From the NCBI RefSeq assembly GCF_014647135.1, contig NZ_BMOP01000005.1:39133-103132 (forward strand): a DNA stretch of 64,000 nucleotides, in the 5' to 3' direction. The notes under the pieces were generated by a model, which saw only the letters and a program-made list of their open reading frames with translations, made no database searches and had not been told where the DNA came from. Shown here one piece after another: positions 8,911-18,983 of this stretch. Numbering within the stretch: the stretch's first letter is position 1; each line of letters opens with the position of its first letter. The DNA is from Shewanella xiamenensis. GTDB taxonomy: Bacteria > Pseudomonadota > Gammaproteobacteria > Enterobacterales > Shewanellaceae. The position numbers and the translations under genes are program-made.

Positions 8911-9453
8911 TTACCACATTAAATCGTCAGGGATCGCATAATCAGCATAAGGATCATCTTCGACTTCTACGACCTTGCCCGCATCCTGTTGCCACAAATA
9001 GCCGCACCATTGTGGCACCAATAGATTCACGCGTTCGGCAAGCTTGTGGGGGACGAGGTAGCTCTTATCTTCGTATCGAACAATCCCTAATTGGCCTTTA
9101 AGCAATTCGGATTGAATTTTCTCATCGATATAGACAGAGTAAATTTTATTGTCGAGCGTATAGTTGAATTTGATCTCGGCATGACTTGGGATCTTGATAG
9201 CAAATTGCGTGAACTCACTCACTAATCCACGCACTTGTCCTCGGGCCGTTGCCTCTGCAAAGCGTTGTTCATTGAGGGCTTTGTCTTTTTCAGCTTGTAA
9301 GCGTTTTTGCTCGGCAATCTCAAGTTTTAACGCGCTTGAGCCGTCGTCAACCCGCGCCTTTTTATCGCGACGCTTTTGCGTTTTTACATCACGCACTTTT
9401 TGTTTACTGGCAAGTCCAGCTTTCAGTAGCTGCTCTTGTAATGCATTCGCCAT
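8911..9453 (-). CDS. DUF2058 (YaiL-type) protein
   Basis: A 180-residue soluble protein of the DUF2058 family (E. coli YaiL; sometimes labelled nucleoprotein/polynucleotide-associated enzyme). Residues about 15-75 are very basic and then heptad-like (KQKVRDVKTQKRRDKKARVDD, then KLEIAEQKRLQAEKDKALNEQRF, as separate stretches), suggesting nucleic-acid contact and a coiled coil. The C-terminal half is a compact alpha/beta region ending acidic (EVEDDPYADYAIPDDLMW). The biochemical role is not established. It is a single gene with its own terminator. Confidence 0.85.
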   Translation of the reverse strand: MANALQEQLLKAGLASKQKVRDVKTQKRRDKKARVDDGSSALKLEIAEQKRLQAEKDKALNEQRFAEATARGQVRGLVSEFTQFAIKIPSHAEIKFNYTLDNKIYSVYIDEKIQSELLKGQLGIVRYEDKSYLVPHKLAERVNLLVPQWCGYLWQQDAGKVVEVEDDPYADYAIPDDLMW

Positions 9454-9501
9454 GGATTTTCACCCGATTTTCTATTAAATAAATGAGTTATAACTATTTA
9501 G

Positions 9502-10326
9502 TTACTGCCCTTTGCTTGCTAATTCACCTAAGGCAGTCATCGCGATACTGGCACCGCCCAGTGACCAACCTCCATCGACGGGAAGTACAACACCCGTGAT
9601 ATAGGATGCCAGCTCAGAGCCTAAAAATAACGCTGCGTTGGCAATATCTTGCCCTTCCCCATTGCGTTTTAACGGTACCGATTGCGCCACTTGTTGCTGT
9701 AGTGCAGCGCTCGGCGCTAAACGATTAAAGCCTTCGGTGCCTGTAATCGGGCCTGGAATAATGGAGTTAATTCGAATGCCTTCACAGCCCCATTCAATAG
9801 CTAAGGTTCGCGTCAGCATGTCAACCCCCGCTTTTGCCGCACAAACATGGGCCTGCATTGGCATCGCAATCGATGCCTGTGGCGCAGAAATTTGAATAAT
9901 ATTCCCCTGTGGGCGACGCAGTAAAGGATAAGCTGTTTTCAGTACTTGGAAACTGCCCAATAAATCAATATCCATTACGGCTTTAAAACCATTCGCCGAA
10001 AGCTTAGCGGCAGTTGCTGGAAAATTGCCCGCAGCGCCGCTCACCAATACATCAATAAAACCAAATTCTGAGGCGATGGTTTCAAAGCCCTGTTCTACTG
10101 CGGCTAAATCCCTTACATCAAAACTCACCCCAAGATGGATCCCATCTGGATTCGCCTGTTTGAGCTGTAACACCGCAGCATCGACTTTATCTTGGCTGCG
10201 ACTCGCCACCGCCACATTGGCTCCCGCATGGGCAAACGCAATGGCAATTGCGAGGTTTATACCACTGGTACCACCGACAACGACAACATTCTTACCCTGA
10301 TAATTAAACATCGTAGTATTGAGCAT
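9502..10326 (-). CDS. SDR oxidoreductase, 2,4-dienoyl-CoA reductase-like
   Basis: Short-chain dehydrogenase/reductase of 274 residues. The Rossmann motif is GGTSGIN (residues 18-24). The segment SGAAGNFPATAAKLSANGFK followed by AVMDID resembles peroxisomal-type 2,4-dienoyl-CoA reductases. The classical catalytic Tyr of YxxxK is absent: HVCAAK places Val161 four residues before Lys165, as in that group, which also lacks the Tyr. It therefore probably reduces 2,4-dienoyl-CoA esters with NADPH during unsaturated fatty-acid oxidation, though substrate assignment is inference. A FadH-type enzyme is also encoded at 33.1 kb. The gene stands alone. Confidence 0.82.
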   Translation of the reverse strand: MLNTTMFNYQGKNVVVVGGTSGINLAIAIAFAHAGANVAVASRSQDKVDAAVLQLKQANPDGIHLGVSFDVRDLAAVEQGFETIASEFGFIDVLVSGAAGNFPATAAKLSANGFKAVMDIDLLGSFQVLKTAYPLLRRPQGNIIQISAPQASIAMPMQAHVCAAKAGVDMLTRTLAIEWGCEGIRINSIIPGPITGTEGFNRLAPSAALQQQVAQSVPLKRNGEGQDIANAALFLGSELASYITGVVLPVDGGWSLGGASIAMTALGELASKGQ

Positions 10327-10401
10327 GGACGTTCTCCGTGAACGGTTAAAGTTTGTCGCGAATACGAACCTTAACAGCTAAATAGTGTGCTGTTCAGTAT
10401 A

Positions 10402-11100
10402 CTAAAGCAAAGATTGGTGAATCGCCTGCAGCGCAGCCAGAGGATCTGTCGCCTTAGTGATCGGACGACCAATCACTAAATAATCAGAACCGGCAGCAAG
10501 CGCCTCAGGCGGCGTCATCACACGGTGTTGGTCGCCAACCTCACTACCCACAGGGCGAATGCCGGGTGTAATAAGTTTAAAATCTTGACCTAATAAAGAC
10601 TTAAGCACGCTCGCTTCTTGGGCTGAACAGACAACACCATCAAGTCCGGCCTGTTTAGTCAATTTAGCTAAACGCTGAACATGCTCAAATGCTGGCACAT
10701 CAATGCCGATGAGCTTCAGATCGTCATCGCTCATAGAGGTTAATACCGTCACAGCAATCAGCATTGGCGCCTCGTTACCGTAAGGCTGCAAAGCCTTTTT
10801 CGCCGCTTCCATCATCGCTAAGCCGCCACTGGCATGGACATTCGTCATCCACACACCAAGTTCCGCTGCAGCAGCAACCGCTTTCGCAACCGTATTAGGA
10901 ATATCGTGAAATTTTAAGTCGAGGAAAAGATCGAAGCCACGGTCATGGATATCTTTAACCAATTGCGGGCCGAACAGGGTAAACATTTCTTTGCCAACTT
11001 TCAGGCGACACATGTTGGGATCGAGTTGATCTATCAATTGTAAAGCGTGGTTTTTATTATCGTAATCAAGCGCTACGAGGATAGGTTTAGTCGTCATCAT
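10402..11100 (-). CDS. pyrF: Orotidine 5'-phosphate decarboxylase
   Basis: Final enzyme of UMP synthesis, decarboxylating OMP. The signature [10 protein letters not shown] with its catalytic Asp-Lys-Asp arrangement is intact, as are the phosphate-binding segments VTPGIRP and YLVIGRPIT. Length is 232 residues, usual for bacteria. Two adjacent ATGs (11098-11100 and the next codon) make the exact start ambiguous by one residue. It lies 39 bases downstream of lapB on the same strand, the lapA-lapB-pyrF order known from enterobacteria, so it is probably the last gene of that operon. Confidence 0.97.
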   Translation of the reverse strand: MMTTKPILVALDYDNKNHALQLIDQLDPNMCRLKVGKEMFTLFGPQLVKDIHDRGFDLFLDLKFHDIPNTVAKAVAAAAELGVWMTNVHASGGLAMMEAAKKALQPYGNEAPMLIAVTVLTSMSDDDLKLIGIDVPAFEHVQRLAKLTKQAGLDGVVCSAQEASVLKSLLGQDFKLITPGIRPVGSEVGDQHRVMTPPEALAAGSDYLVIGRPITKATDPLAALQAIHQSLL

Positions 11101-11139
11101 CTCTCCAACAGGGTTACACTAACTAGATATTTAAAAAAG

Positions 11140-12300
11140 TTATTCACCGTCCAAGCCTCTGATCCGTTTAATGGTGCCCCACTTTTTGCAAGAAGGACAA
11201 TGCCAATATAGTGTATGGGATGGGAAACCACATTCTTTACAGCGGTAGCTTGGCCGGAATTTAATTTGTTGTTCAACAAGTTGCTCAAGCATTGTCAAAC
11301 TTTGTTTAGCTTGCCCTTCTTCTGCTTGGCGTAGATGCATTTGCATTAAGTGCTGAAAACCCTTCATGGTCGGATGGCGATAAAGCGCATCGAGCACCAT
11401 GTTTTCAGCAGCTTTAATCTCATCAAGGCTTATCATATGTTGGGCAAGCGCCACCACTACGGATGCGCCAGCACCTTCAGCCATAGCGCCAGCTAATAAC
11501 TCTTGATAGCCCTCTTTATCTTGAGTATCGCGATATACTTCTTTAGCCGTCGGCAGTGCATCAGCAAAAAGCTCAATATCGGCCTTTTTTAATGCTATCA
11601 GCATGGATTTACACTGACTGTAATCCTTCGCATCGAGAAATTTCTTGGCAAGAGTCAATAAGGCTCGGCCACATTTGGGATCTTGTTTTAAGGCTTGTTG
11701 CAGTAGCTTGACCTTCTCAGCATCATCACTGGTTTCATCGGCAAGTTGGCAATAAAAATGCGCTGTTATCGGTTTGAGTACGAGTTGACGTTTACGGCTT
11801 AAACGTTTGGTGATATCGATGGCTTTTTGCCATTCCTTTATCACTTGGTAAATCGCAATCAGCTGAGTTTCAGACTCTTCGCTATGATCATCTTGACTCA
11901 CCAAATTCAGAAAAATTTCTTCAGCACGGTCGTAAAATCCCGCGGCAAGATAGTCTTTGCCCAGCTCCATCATGGCGATATCGCGCTGCTCATTGGTGAG
12001 CGTAGGACGGGCAATTAAGTTTTGATGGATACGAATCGAGCGGTCAACCTCACCACGCTTACGGAATAAGGAACCGAGGGAAAGATGGGTGTCGATGGTT
12101 TCATCGTCTACATCAAGCATACTGATGAACAAGTCGACCGCTTTGTCCGACTCGTTAGACAATAAGTAATTTAAGCCGGTGAAGTAATCACGACTTAATT
12201 GTTTACGCTGATTGCTCTGATTTTGCCTTATGCTCCGCCGCCCCATATACCAACCGTAACCGGCAGCAATAGGAAGCAACAGGAAGAGGATCTCAAGCAT
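11140..12300 (-). CDS. lapB: Lipopolysaccharide assembly protein B
   Basis: Inner-membrane-anchored TPR protein (386 residues; E. coli LapB/YciM is 389) that with LapA and FtsH controls LpxC turnover and so LPS synthesis. An N-terminal membrane anchor (MLEILFLLLPIAAGYGWYMG) is followed by TPR-like helical repeats over about residues 35-340. A C-terminal rubredoxin-like metal site has two CxxC motifs, YRCKECGF and WHCPSCKKWG. It starts one base after the lapA stop, so translation is probably coupled. Confidence 0.96.
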   Translation of the reverse strand: MLEILFLLLPIAAGYGWYMGRRSIRQNQSNQRKQLSRDYFTGLNYLLSNESDKAVDLFISMLDVDDETIDTHLSLGSLFRKRGEVDRSIRIHQNLIARPTLTNEQRDIAMMELGKDYLAAGFYDRAEEIFLNLVSQDDHSEESETQLIAIYQVIKEWQKAIDITKRLSRKRQLVLKPITAHFYCQLADETSDDAEKVKLLQQALKQDPKCGRALLTLAKKFLDAKDYSQCKSMLIALKKADIELFADALPTAKEVYRDTQDKEGYQELLAGAMAEGAGASVVVALAQHMISLDEIKAAENMVLDALYRHPTMKGFQHLMQMHLRQAEEGQAKQSLTMLEQLVEQQIKFRPSYRCKECGFPSHTLYWHCPSCKKWGTIKRIRGLDGE

Positions 12301-12301
12301 A

Positions 12302-12577
12302 TTAGGCGTCTACACCTTGAGGTTTTTTAGCAGTTTGAACCGTTAATTTCTTTTTCGTTGCCGCTAAAGCCAATTTAAGTTTAACAATATAATAGCTCGC
12401 TACCAGCCAACTAAGCATAAAGCCTGCAAAGAAAACAATCGCTAACACAACGGGTAAACGGTACTCCCCTTGTGCCACAAAGTAGCTGATTGTCACGACT
12501 TGTTCATTACGTGCGCCAAAAATCAAAGCCACTATAAATAACAGTGCCACTAGGACTGTCGCTACAAAAGATTTCAC
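12302..12577 (-). CDS. lapA: Lipopolysaccharide assembly protein A (DUF1049)
   Basis: Small inner-membrane protein, partner of LapB in LPS assembly control. Two membrane segments (about residues 3-21 and 41-64) flank the conserved ISYFVAQGEYRLPV, the DUF1049 signature. An in-frame TTG at 12619 would add 14 residues. I prefer the GTG at 12577 (91 residues) because it has AGGGAG at ribosome-binding distance and gives the family N-terminus directly before helix 1. It overlaps nothing and is coupled to lapB. Confidence 0.9.
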   Translation of the reverse strand: MKSFVATVLVALLFIVALIFGARNEQVVTISYFVAQGEYRLPVVLAIVFFAGFMLSWLVASYYIVKLKLALAATKKKLTVQTAKKPQGVDA

Positions 12578-12661
12578 GTCGCACTCCCTTAAACGCCTTT
12601 CAATTTTCTGATTATCCAAGAAATTTACTGAGCTGACCAGCTTTGCCTTACATTAGATATA

Positions 12662-12687
12662 AAAAAGCCCCCTTGCGGAGGCTTTTT
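12662..12687 (-). terminator. Terminator of ihfB
   Basis: An AAAAAGCC / GGCTTTTT stem extended by two further pairs, with one C-A mismatch and loop TTGC. It lies just after the ihfB stop and reads into T's on the minus strand. Confidence 0.8.
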
Positions 12688-12700
12688 GCAATGCGGTCAA

Positions 12701-12988
12701 TTAAACATTGACAGCGTCAACGCGTTCGCGCAGTTCTTTGCCTGGCTTAAAGTGCGGGACGTATTTGCCTTCCAATTCGACGGATGAACCCGTCTTTGGA
12801 TTGCGGCCAGTACGCGGCGCACGATAATGAAGCGAGAAACTACCAAAGCCACGGATCTCAATACGATCACCGCTTTCTAATGTTGATGCCATTTGCTCCA
12901 ACATCTCTTTGATTGCGCCTTCTACCTCTTTCGCCGACAGCTGCGACTGCCTGGTGGCGAGTTTTTCGATCAGTTCGGATTTTGTCAT
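12701..12988 (-). CDS. ihfB: Integration host factor beta subunit
   Basis: A 95-residue DNA-bending protein of the HU/IHF family that pairs with IhfA and shapes promoters, replication origins and recombination sites. It begins [11 protein letters not shown] and carries the beta-arm signature [15 protein letters not shown] with the intercalating proline. It is encoded downstream of rpsA as in E. coli. A stem-loop lies between them and a terminator follows. Confidence 0.97.
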   Translation of the reverse strand: MTKSELIEKLATRQSQLSAKEVEGAIKEMLEQMASTLESGDRIEIRGFGSFSLHYRAPRTGRNPKTGSSVELEGKYVPHFKPGKELRERVDAVNV

Positions 12989-13029
12989 CCTAGCTATCCC
13001 CTATTATCAAGCCAAACACAGTCACCTAA

Positions 13030-13048
13030 TGGGGAGAAAATCTCCCCA
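13030..13048 (-). terminator. Stem-loop between rpsA and ihfB
   Basis: TGGGGAGA (13030-13037) and TCTCCCCA (13041-13048) form a perfect 8-bp stem with a three-base loop, just after the rpsA stop. There is no T tract on the minus strand. It may attenuate transcription or stabilise the rpsA mRNA end. Confidence 0.5.
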
Positions 13049-13060
13049 TACAACAGGCGA

Positions 13061-14728
13061 TTATTTGCGAGCTGCTTTAAACGCTTCAGCCATTGCATTA
13101 CTAATAACAGCGTCTTCTTGTTTATTCAAGGTCGCCATTACTTCTTTTTCTTCAGCTTCGTCTTTCGCTTTGATTGACAGGCTGATAGAACGGTTCTTAC
13201 GGTCAACACCCATGAACTTAGCTTCGATTGCGTCACCTACTGAGTAAACAGTAGATGCATCTTCGATGCGCTCACGGCTGATGTCAGCTACACGGATGTA
13301 ACCTTCAACAGTGTCAGCCAGTTCAACAGTCACACCTTTAGCATCAACAGCAGAAACAGTACCGTGTACGATAGTACCTTTCTTCTTGTCAGCTAAGTAA
13401 GCGTTGAATGGGTCGTCTTCAGTTTGTTTAACACCTAAGCTGATACGCTCACGCTCTGGGTCAACAGACAGAACCACTGCGTGGATTTCGTCGCCTTTCT
13501 TGTACTCAGATACTGCGTCTTCACCAGTGCCGTTCCAAGAAATGTCAGACAAGTGAACTAAACCATCGATACCGCCGTCAAGACCGATGAAGATACCGAA
13601 GTCAGTGATTGACTTGATCTTACCAGAAACCTTGTCGCCTTTGTTGTAACGAGTTGCGAAGTCATCCCATGGGTTGGTCTTACATTGCTTCAGACCTAGA
13701 GAAATACGACGACGCTCTTCATCGATGTCCAGAACCAGAACTTCAACTTCATCACCTAAGTTAACCACTTTAGATGGGTGGATGTTCTTGTTAGTCCAAT
13801 CCATTTCAGAAACGTGAACTAAACCTTCAACGCCTTCTTCGATTTCAACGAAACAACCGTAGTCAGTCAGGTTAGTTACGCGACCAGTTAACTTAGTGTT
13901 TTCTGGGTAGCGCTTGCTGATTTCTAACCATGGATCTTCGCCAAGTTGTTTCAGACCTAGAGACACACGAGTGCGCTCACGATCGTACTTCAGTACTTTA
14001 ACGTTGATTTCGTCACCAACGTTGACGATTTCAGATGGGTGCTTAACGCGTTTCCATGCCATATCAGTGATATGTAACAGACCGTCAACGCCACCTAAAT
14101 CTACGAATGCACCGTAGTCAGTCAGGTTCTTAACGATACCTTTAACTGCTTGACCTTCTTGCAGGTTTTCTAACAGTGCATCACGCTCAGCGCTGCTTTC
14201 TGATTCGATAACTGCACGACGAGAAACAACAACGTTGTTACGCTTCTGGTCTAGTTTGATAACTTTGAATTCTAATTCTTTGTACTCTAAGTGAGCGGTG
14301 TCGCGAACTGGGCGCACGTCAACTAGAGAACCTGGTAAGAAGGCACGGATACCGTTTAATTCAACAGTGAAACCGCCTTTCACTTTACCATTGATGATAC
14401 CGATTACAGTTTCAGCATCTTCGTAAGCTTTTTCCAGAACGATCCAAGCTTCGTGACGTTTCGCTTTTTCGCGAGACAGTTGAGTCTCACCGAAGCCGTC
14501 TTCAACAGAGTCAAGAGCTACGTCAACTTCATCACCAACAGCGATTTCTAAAACACCTTGAGCGTTTTTGAATTGTTCAGCTGGGATTGGGCTTTCAGAC
14601 TTCAGACCTGCATCAACCAGAACCATACCGTTTTCGATAGCAACTACAGTACCACGAACGATAGAGCCTGGACGGAATTCCAGAGTTTGAAGGGATTGTT
14701 CAAATAGATCAGCAAAAGATTCAGTCAT
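13061..14728 (-). CDS. rpsA: 30S ribosomal protein S1
   Basis: Ribosomal protein S1, 555 residues (E. coli 557). It docks mRNA on the 30S subunit and aids unfolding of structured leaders. Six OB-fold S1 domains are visible through repeated signatures such as [37 protein letters not shown] and [19 protein letters not shown], each ending in a R(I/V)SLG(L/V)KQ-type segment. It lies between cmk and ihfB, the enterobacterial order. The family is autoregulated through its own leader. The 103-base gap to cmk presumably holds a promoter. Confidence 0.98.
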   Translation of the reverse strand: MTESFADLFEQSLQTLEFRPGSIVRGTVVAIENGMVLVDAGLKSESPIPAEQFKNAQGVLEIAVGDEVDVALDSVEDGFGETQLSREKAKRHEAWIVLEKAYEDAETVIGIINGKVKGGFTVELNGIRAFLPGSLVDVRPVRDTAHLEYKELEFKVIKLDQKRNNVVVSRRAVIESESSAERDALLENLQEGQAVKGIVKNLTDYGAFVDLGGVDGLLHITDMAWKRVKHPSEIVNVGDEINVKVLKYDRERTRVSLGLKQLGEDPWLEISKRYPENTKLTGRVTNLTDYGCFVEIEEGVEGLVHVSEMDWTNKNIHPSKVVNLGDEVEVLVLDIDEERRRISLGLKQCKTNPWDDFATRYNKGDKVSGKIKSITDFGIFIGLDGGIDGLVHLSDISWNGTGEDAVSEYKKGDEIHAVVLSVDPERERISLGVKQTEDDPFNAYLADKKKGTIVHGTVSAVDAKGVTVELADTVEGYIRVADISRERIEDASTVYSVGDAIEAKFMGVDRKNRSISLSIKAKDEAEEKEVMATLNKQEDAVISNAMAEAFKAARK

Positions 14729-14831
14729 GTTTAAGTTACTTTAATGTAATAAACCACAGTCAATCCTAGACGTGGAGTCAGTCAAATTATCCGTATCATC
14801 CTTAATACGAATACCTACCCGAGCAATAATT

Positions 14832-15524
14832 TTAGTTAGTGCTGGATAATTTTTGCTTGATAAAGTTGAGCGCAAGCTCCAGTACTTCATCAATACCTTT
14901 ATCGCTTGTATCGATAACGAGCGCATCCTCGGCTGGGACCAATGGTGCCACAGGACGATTCATATCGCGGTCATCACGTTCGATAATTTCAGCTAAAAGG
15001 CGCTCGATATTAACATCGAAGCCCTTGTCCTGCAACTGATTATAGCGTCTTTGAGCCCGCTCTTGTGCAGATGCCGTTAAATATAATTTAGCCGATGCTG
15101 TTGGGAAAACTACCGTCCCCATATCGCGGCCATCGGCGATCAATCCCGGTGCCGTTCTAAAGGCTCGTTGGCGACGCAATAAGGCTTCCCTAACACGGGG
15201 AAACGCCGCCACTTTAGAGGCAGCATTTGAACATTCTTGGGTACGTATCGCTGTGGTGACGTCTTCACCTTCTAAGATCACTTGAACGGGGTCTTTCTCA
15301 TTGCCCGTTAAAAATTTCACATCGAGGTGTGAAGCTAGCAAGGTGATGGACTCTTCATTTTCCAATTCTACGTCGTGATGAATGGCAGCTAGTGCAAGTA
15401 CTCGATAAATTGCACCACTATCAAGCAGTTGCCAACCTAGATGCTTAGCCAATAATTGGCTAATTGTCCCTTTACCAGCACCACTTGGGCCGTCGATTGT
15501 GACTACAGGAGCCCGTTCAGACAT
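14832..15524 (-). CDS. cmk: Cytidylate kinase
   Basis: Phosphorylates CMP and dCMP, recycling pyrimidines to CDP/dCDP. The protein has 230 residues with P-loop GPSGAGKG near the N-terminus, a CMP-binding insert, and the [11 protein letters not shown] segment typical of bacterial CMP kinases. The start at 15524 has a strong GGAGGAA ribosome-binding site. It is located upstream of rpsA on the same strand, as in E. coli. Confidence 0.97.
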   Translation of the reverse strand: MSERAPVVTIDGPSGAGKGTISQLLAKHLGWQLLDSGAIYRVLALAAIHHDVELENEESITLLASHLDVKFLTGNEKDPVQVILEGEDVTTAIRTQECSNAASKVAAFPRVREALLRRQRAFRTAPGLIADGRDMGTVVFPTASAKLYLTASAQERAQRRYNQLQDKGFDVNIERLLAEIIERDDRDMNRPVAPLVPAEDALVIDTSDKGIDEVLELALNFIKQKLSSTN

Positions 15525-15642
15525 ACATTCCTCCGCAAAAAATAATCATCATCCGTGAGTTCATAAGTAGAGCCCCGAAAATGAGCGCGCCGCATTGTAC
15601 AATAATATACAAATAAAATCCGTGGATTTTTTATGAAGTTTA

Positions 15643-15664
15643 GAAGCCGCTCAAATGCGGCTTC
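15643..15664 (-). terminator. Stem-loop after aroA
   Basis: GAAGCCGC (15643-15650) and GCGGCTTC (15657-15664) form a perfect 8-bp stem with a six-base loop, 44 bases beyond the aroA stop. The T tract on the minus strand is weak (TAAACTTC), while on the plus strand TTTTGTTT follows. Confidence 0.6.
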
Positions 15665-15707
15665 TTTTGTTTGATATGGTCAGAAGTCAATCTGTTAGCT
15701 GAAAACG

Positions 15708-16988
15708 TTAGGCCTTCAGACTGGCAAATTGAGCAAAATAGTCAGGGAAGGTTTTCGAGGTGCAGTCAGGATCGTTAATAGTGATCCCGCAATCGGCAAA
15801 GGCCAGCATGGAGAAGCACATGGCCATGCGGTGATCGTTATAAGTGTCAATCTCTGCGGTATTCAGTACTGCTGGCGGCGTGATTTGAATATAATCATGC
15901 CCCTCTTCCACTAACGCTCCCACTTTACGCAGCTCTGTGGCCATCGCAGCTAATCGGTCGGTCTCTTTAATGCGCCAGTTATAGATATTGCGAATGGTGG
16001 TCGTGCCCTTAGCAAACAAGGCCGCGGTGGCAATGGTCATTGCCGCATCGGGAATATGATTCATGTCTAAATCAACCGCGGTTAACGGCGCGCCACGCGC
16101 AATAATGTAATCATCGCCCCACTCAATATCGGCGCCCATTTTTTCCAGCACATCGGCAAATTTCACATCGCCCTGAATGCTTAAACGGCCAACGCCAGTG
16201 ACTTTTACTTCACCGCCCTTAATGGCTCCCGCAGCTAAAAAGTAAGATGCAGAAGATGCATCCCCTTCCACTAACACTTTACCTGGAGACACATACTGCT
16301 GCCCGGCTGGGATTTCAAAGCGGGCATAGTCATGATTAATCACCTGAACGCCAAACTGCGCCATCAAGGCTAAGGTAATGTCGATATAAGGTTTAGAAAC
16401 CAGTTCTCCCTTAACATGAATATTCACGCTACCCTTCGCAAGGGGCGCAACCATTAACAACGCCGTTAAGAATTGGCTAGACAGATCGCCGGCAATTTCC
16501 ACATCACCACCATTAAGACCTGTCGCATTAATGGTTAGAGGCGGGAAACCGTCATTTTTTAAATACACAACATTGGCACCAAGTTGCCTTAAGGCATCGA
16601 CTAAGTCACCGATAGGACGCTCTTCCATGCGCGGCTCGCCGGTTAAGGTAAATTCGCCTCGCCCCAAGGTCAGCGCTGCGCATAATGGCCGCATTGCCGT
16701 CCCCGCATTGCCTAAAAACAGCGTTTGCGCGCTATCTGCCGAAATCGTCCCACCTAACCCTATGAGTTCACAGACAGTGTTGTTTTGCGATAAACGGTAT
16801 TCAACCCCCAATTGCTTTAAAGACGCCAACATGTGGCGAATATCATCGGAGTCGAGCAGATTGGTGAGCGTGGTGGTGCCTTTGGCTAAGGTCGCCAATA
16901 ATAAAGCGCGGTTTGAAATACTTTTTGAGCCGGGAATATTGATCTCACCGCGGACTTGCACAACAGGTTCAAGACGTAATTGCTTCAT
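15708..16988 (-). CDS. aroA: 3-phosphoshikimate 1-carboxyvinyltransferase (EPSP synthase)
   Basis: Sixth step of the shikimate pathway, joining PEP and shikimate-3-phosphate. Conserved segments are [14 protein letters not shown] near the N-terminus, [12 protein letters not shown] around residues 85-100, [13 protein letters not shown], and [11 protein letters not shown] near the C-terminus. The reading frame extends further upstream, but the ATG at 16988 (MKQLRLEPV) gives 426 residues, matching the E. coli start (427). The Gly in NAGTAMRP is the wild-type, glyphosate-sensitive form. In E. coli serC lies immediately upstream; here an unrelated 5-kb block intervenes. Confidence 0.97.
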   Translation of the reverse strand: MKQLRLEPVVQVRGEINIPGSKSISNRALLLATLAKGTTTLTNLLDSDDIRHMLASLKQLGVEYRLSQNNTVCELIGLGGTISADSAQTLFLGNAGTAMRPLCAALTLGRGEFTLTGEPRMEERPIGDLVDALRQLGANVVYLKNDGFPPLTINATGLNGGDVEIAGDLSSQFLTALLMVAPLAKGSVNIHVKGELVSKPYIDITLALMAQFGVQVINHDYARFEIPAGQQYVSPGKVLVEGDASSASYFLAAGAIKGGEVKVTGVGRLSIQGDVKFADVLEKMGADIEWGDDYIIARGAPLTAVDLDMNHIPDAAMTIATAALFAKGTTTIRNIYNWRIKETDRLAAMATELRKVGALVEEGHDYIQITPPAVLNTAEIDTYNDHRMAMCFSMLAFADCGITINDPDCTSKTFPDYFAQFASLKA

Positions 16989-17421
16989 GAATAAATCTTC
17001 TTTCTCTTTGGGCGTGATTGATGTCATCACGCGAACTGAATAGGCTAATGGCAACTTCACGCTACAGGACGTCAAGTTTACGTTACTAATAAAAGGAGAT
17101 TGGGGACCTTGTTGGTGCTTCGTCGTTATAAATTTACCGATAGTGACGCAGGATTCAACCGTTTTTTACTAAAAAATGGCTTTTGAAACCGGAAATTTAC
17201 TCAAGTCAGCCTAAAAATAACAAAAATACTAAATATAATGGGTGAAATTGTGATCTAAACGCTTTTTCGGCAGGCTTTTTTGCCAGACTAATTGGTCTCT
17301 AAACACCATTTTTACTTTAAAGTTTTCATCTATTCACGTTATCCTAGGTTTCAATCGATAAATCACGCACATCCTATGTGATTCATGCTGTCGCTTAATA
17401 ACTAGAAAGGTAGATGGAGCT
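16989..17421. other. Divergent intergenic region, aroA / aminotransferase
   Basis: 433 bases containing, by inference, both promoters. I found no gene and no TyrR-like box. A weak dyad AATCAC (17361-17366) / GTGATT (17378-17383) lies about 40 bases before the aminotransferase start and may be fortuitous. Confidence 0.4.
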
Positions 17422-18612
17422 ATGTTTAACTCACTCATCGCAATGCCTGCGGATCCGATCCTCGGCTTGTTGACCCAGTACCGCGAAGACACACATCCAC
17501 AGAAAGTAGACTTAGGTGTCGGTGTTTATAAAGACCCCGCGGGAAACACCCCCATTCTCAATTGTGTAAAAAAAGCCGAGAAATTTCGTTTAGAAACGGA
17601 GACGACAAAGGTCTATATCGGTCCAACCGGTTCGCCTCAGTTTAATACCCTGATGACACAATTAGCCTTTGGCAGTGATCATAGCGCGATTATCGCTAAC
17701 CGTATTCGTACAGTTTCCACACCAGGTGGTACGGGCGCCCTGCGTGTTGCGGGTGACTTTATTAAACGTTGCAATCCTAATGCGGTATTGTGGGTCAGCG
17801 ATCCAACATGGGCTAACCATACCGGTTTATTCGAAGCTGCTGGGATTACAGTAAAAACTTATCCCTATTATGACTACGATAGTAAATCATTGAAATTTGA
17901 TGAGATGCTTGCTGCATTATCGCAAGTGAGTCCTGATGATGTGGTGTTATTTCACGCCTGTTGCCATAACCCAAGTGGGATGGATTTAACCACTGAGCAA
18001 TGGGACAAAGTGGTTGCCCTCACCAAGGAGCAAGGTTTTACCCCGCTTATCGACATGGCCTACCAAGGTTTTGGCGATGGTGTTGATATTGATGCCTACG
18101 GCGTGCGTAAAATGGCTGCAGCCGTTGATAATATGATCCTGTGTAGTTCATGCTCGAAAAACTTCGGTCTTTACCGTGAGCGTATCGGTTCATGCTCTGT
18201 GGTTGCCAAAGATGCCAATACCGCCAATATCGCGCAATCTGTACTGCTTTATGTGGTTCGCTGCCTCTACTCCATGCCGCCAGCCCACGGCGCGGCGATT
18301 GTTGAGACGATTTTAGGATCAAAAGAATTAACCCAAGAATGGCTTGATGAGCTCAAAGTGATGCGCGACCGTATCAACGGTAACCGCGCGATTTTAGTGG
18401 AAAAACTTAAGGCCAATGGCGTTGAGCGTGACTTTGGCTTTATCGCTCGCCAAAAAGGTATGTTCTCTTTCCTAGGAGTTAATCCTGAGCAAGTGGCACG
18501 TTTACAGAAAGAATTCAGCATTTATATGGTGGGTTCGAGCCGTATTAGCATTGCAGGCATTAGCGAAGACAATGTGGATTACTTAGCCAAGTCGATTGCC
18601 AAAGTGCTTTAA
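17422..18612 (+). CDS. aspC: Aspartate/aromatic amino acid aminotransferase
   Basis: PLP-dependent class I aminotransferase of 396 residues, the same length as E. coli AspC. It interconverts aspartate (and possibly aromatic amino acids) with their keto acids using 2-oxoglutarate. Visible features are TPGGTGALRVAGDF, the CCHNPSG segment, the DMAYQGFGDG segment, the PLP lysine in SCSKNFGLYRERIG, and a substrate-carboxylate Arg in SSRISIAG. It is more AspC- than TyrB-like (GVGVYKDPAGNTPIL), but substrate range cannot be fixed by eye, and aspC/tyrB paralogues are common in Shewanella. It is monocistronic. Confidence 0.85.
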   Translation: MFNSLIAMPADPILGLLTQYREDTHPQKVDLGVGVYKDPAGNTPILNCVKKAEKFRLETETTKVYIGPTGSPQFNTLMTQLAFGSDHSAIIANRIRTVSTPGGTGALRVAGDFIKRCNPNAVLWVSDPTWANHTGLFEAAGITVKTYPYYDYDSKSLKFDEMLAALSQVSPDDVVLFHACCHNPSGMDLTTEQWDKVVALTKEQGFTPLIDMAYQGFGDGVDIDAYGVRKMAAAVDNMILCSSCSKNFGLYRERIGSCSVVAKDANTANIAQSVLLYVVRCLYSMPPAHGAAIVETILGSKELTQEWLDELKVMRDRINGNRAILVEKLKANGVERDFGFIARQKGMFSFLGVNPEQVARLQKEFSIYMVGSSRISIAGISEDNVDYLAKSIAKVL

Positions 18613-18983
18613 ATACAAGCGCTTTAGTATTTTTTCTACACAGCATACTCTGCTGTATTCTCGATTTAGGATGCAGCAGAGTTGCTCTACCGCTTGTCAA
18701 TATTACACTCGTCTATTTAGTTTGGATTGACGAGTCTTCCTTTTCGTTTCTCCCCAAAAAACCTCATAAGCCACGCCATCCTCACCGTTTAAGCATTTAT
18801 TTTCAATCGTAAAACCCTATTTGAATGATGTTGACTCCACGGTCTTATCACAATAAACCGCACGTTGTGATCTCGGTCAGCGGATTTCCATTTTATCAAT
18901 CGGGGCTACGGCAATTTTCACTTTTTAAAGCCAAAGCCGCCCAGTAGATTAATCGTCATTATTGAACTTGTGGATATTCCGCC
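18613..18983. other. Intergenic region upstream of yjjI
   Basis: 371 bases. It contains ACTCTGCTG (18647-18655) pairing with CAGCAGAGT (18674-18682), a 9-bp stem after the aminotransferase gene without a T tract, and the ATCACAA/TTGTGAT dyad at 18847-18871. No gene is seen. Confidence 0.5.
18847..18871. promoter_or_regulatory. Candidate operator upstream of yjjI
   Basis: ATCACAA (18847-18853) and TTGTGAT (18865-18871) are exact inverted repeats with an 11-base spacer, ending 112 bases before the yjjI ATG. The half-site orientation is opposite to CRP sites. The T-N11-A geometry fits a LysR-type regulator, and a lysR gene flanks the module. The assignment is inference. Confidence 0.45.

Noticed and set aside
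17361..17383. AATCAC-N11-GTGATT before the aminotransferase gene as the same operator as that before yjjI
   Set aside because: The arms are shorter and the half-site spacing relative to TCAC/GTGA differs by four bases, so the two dyads are not the same motif.
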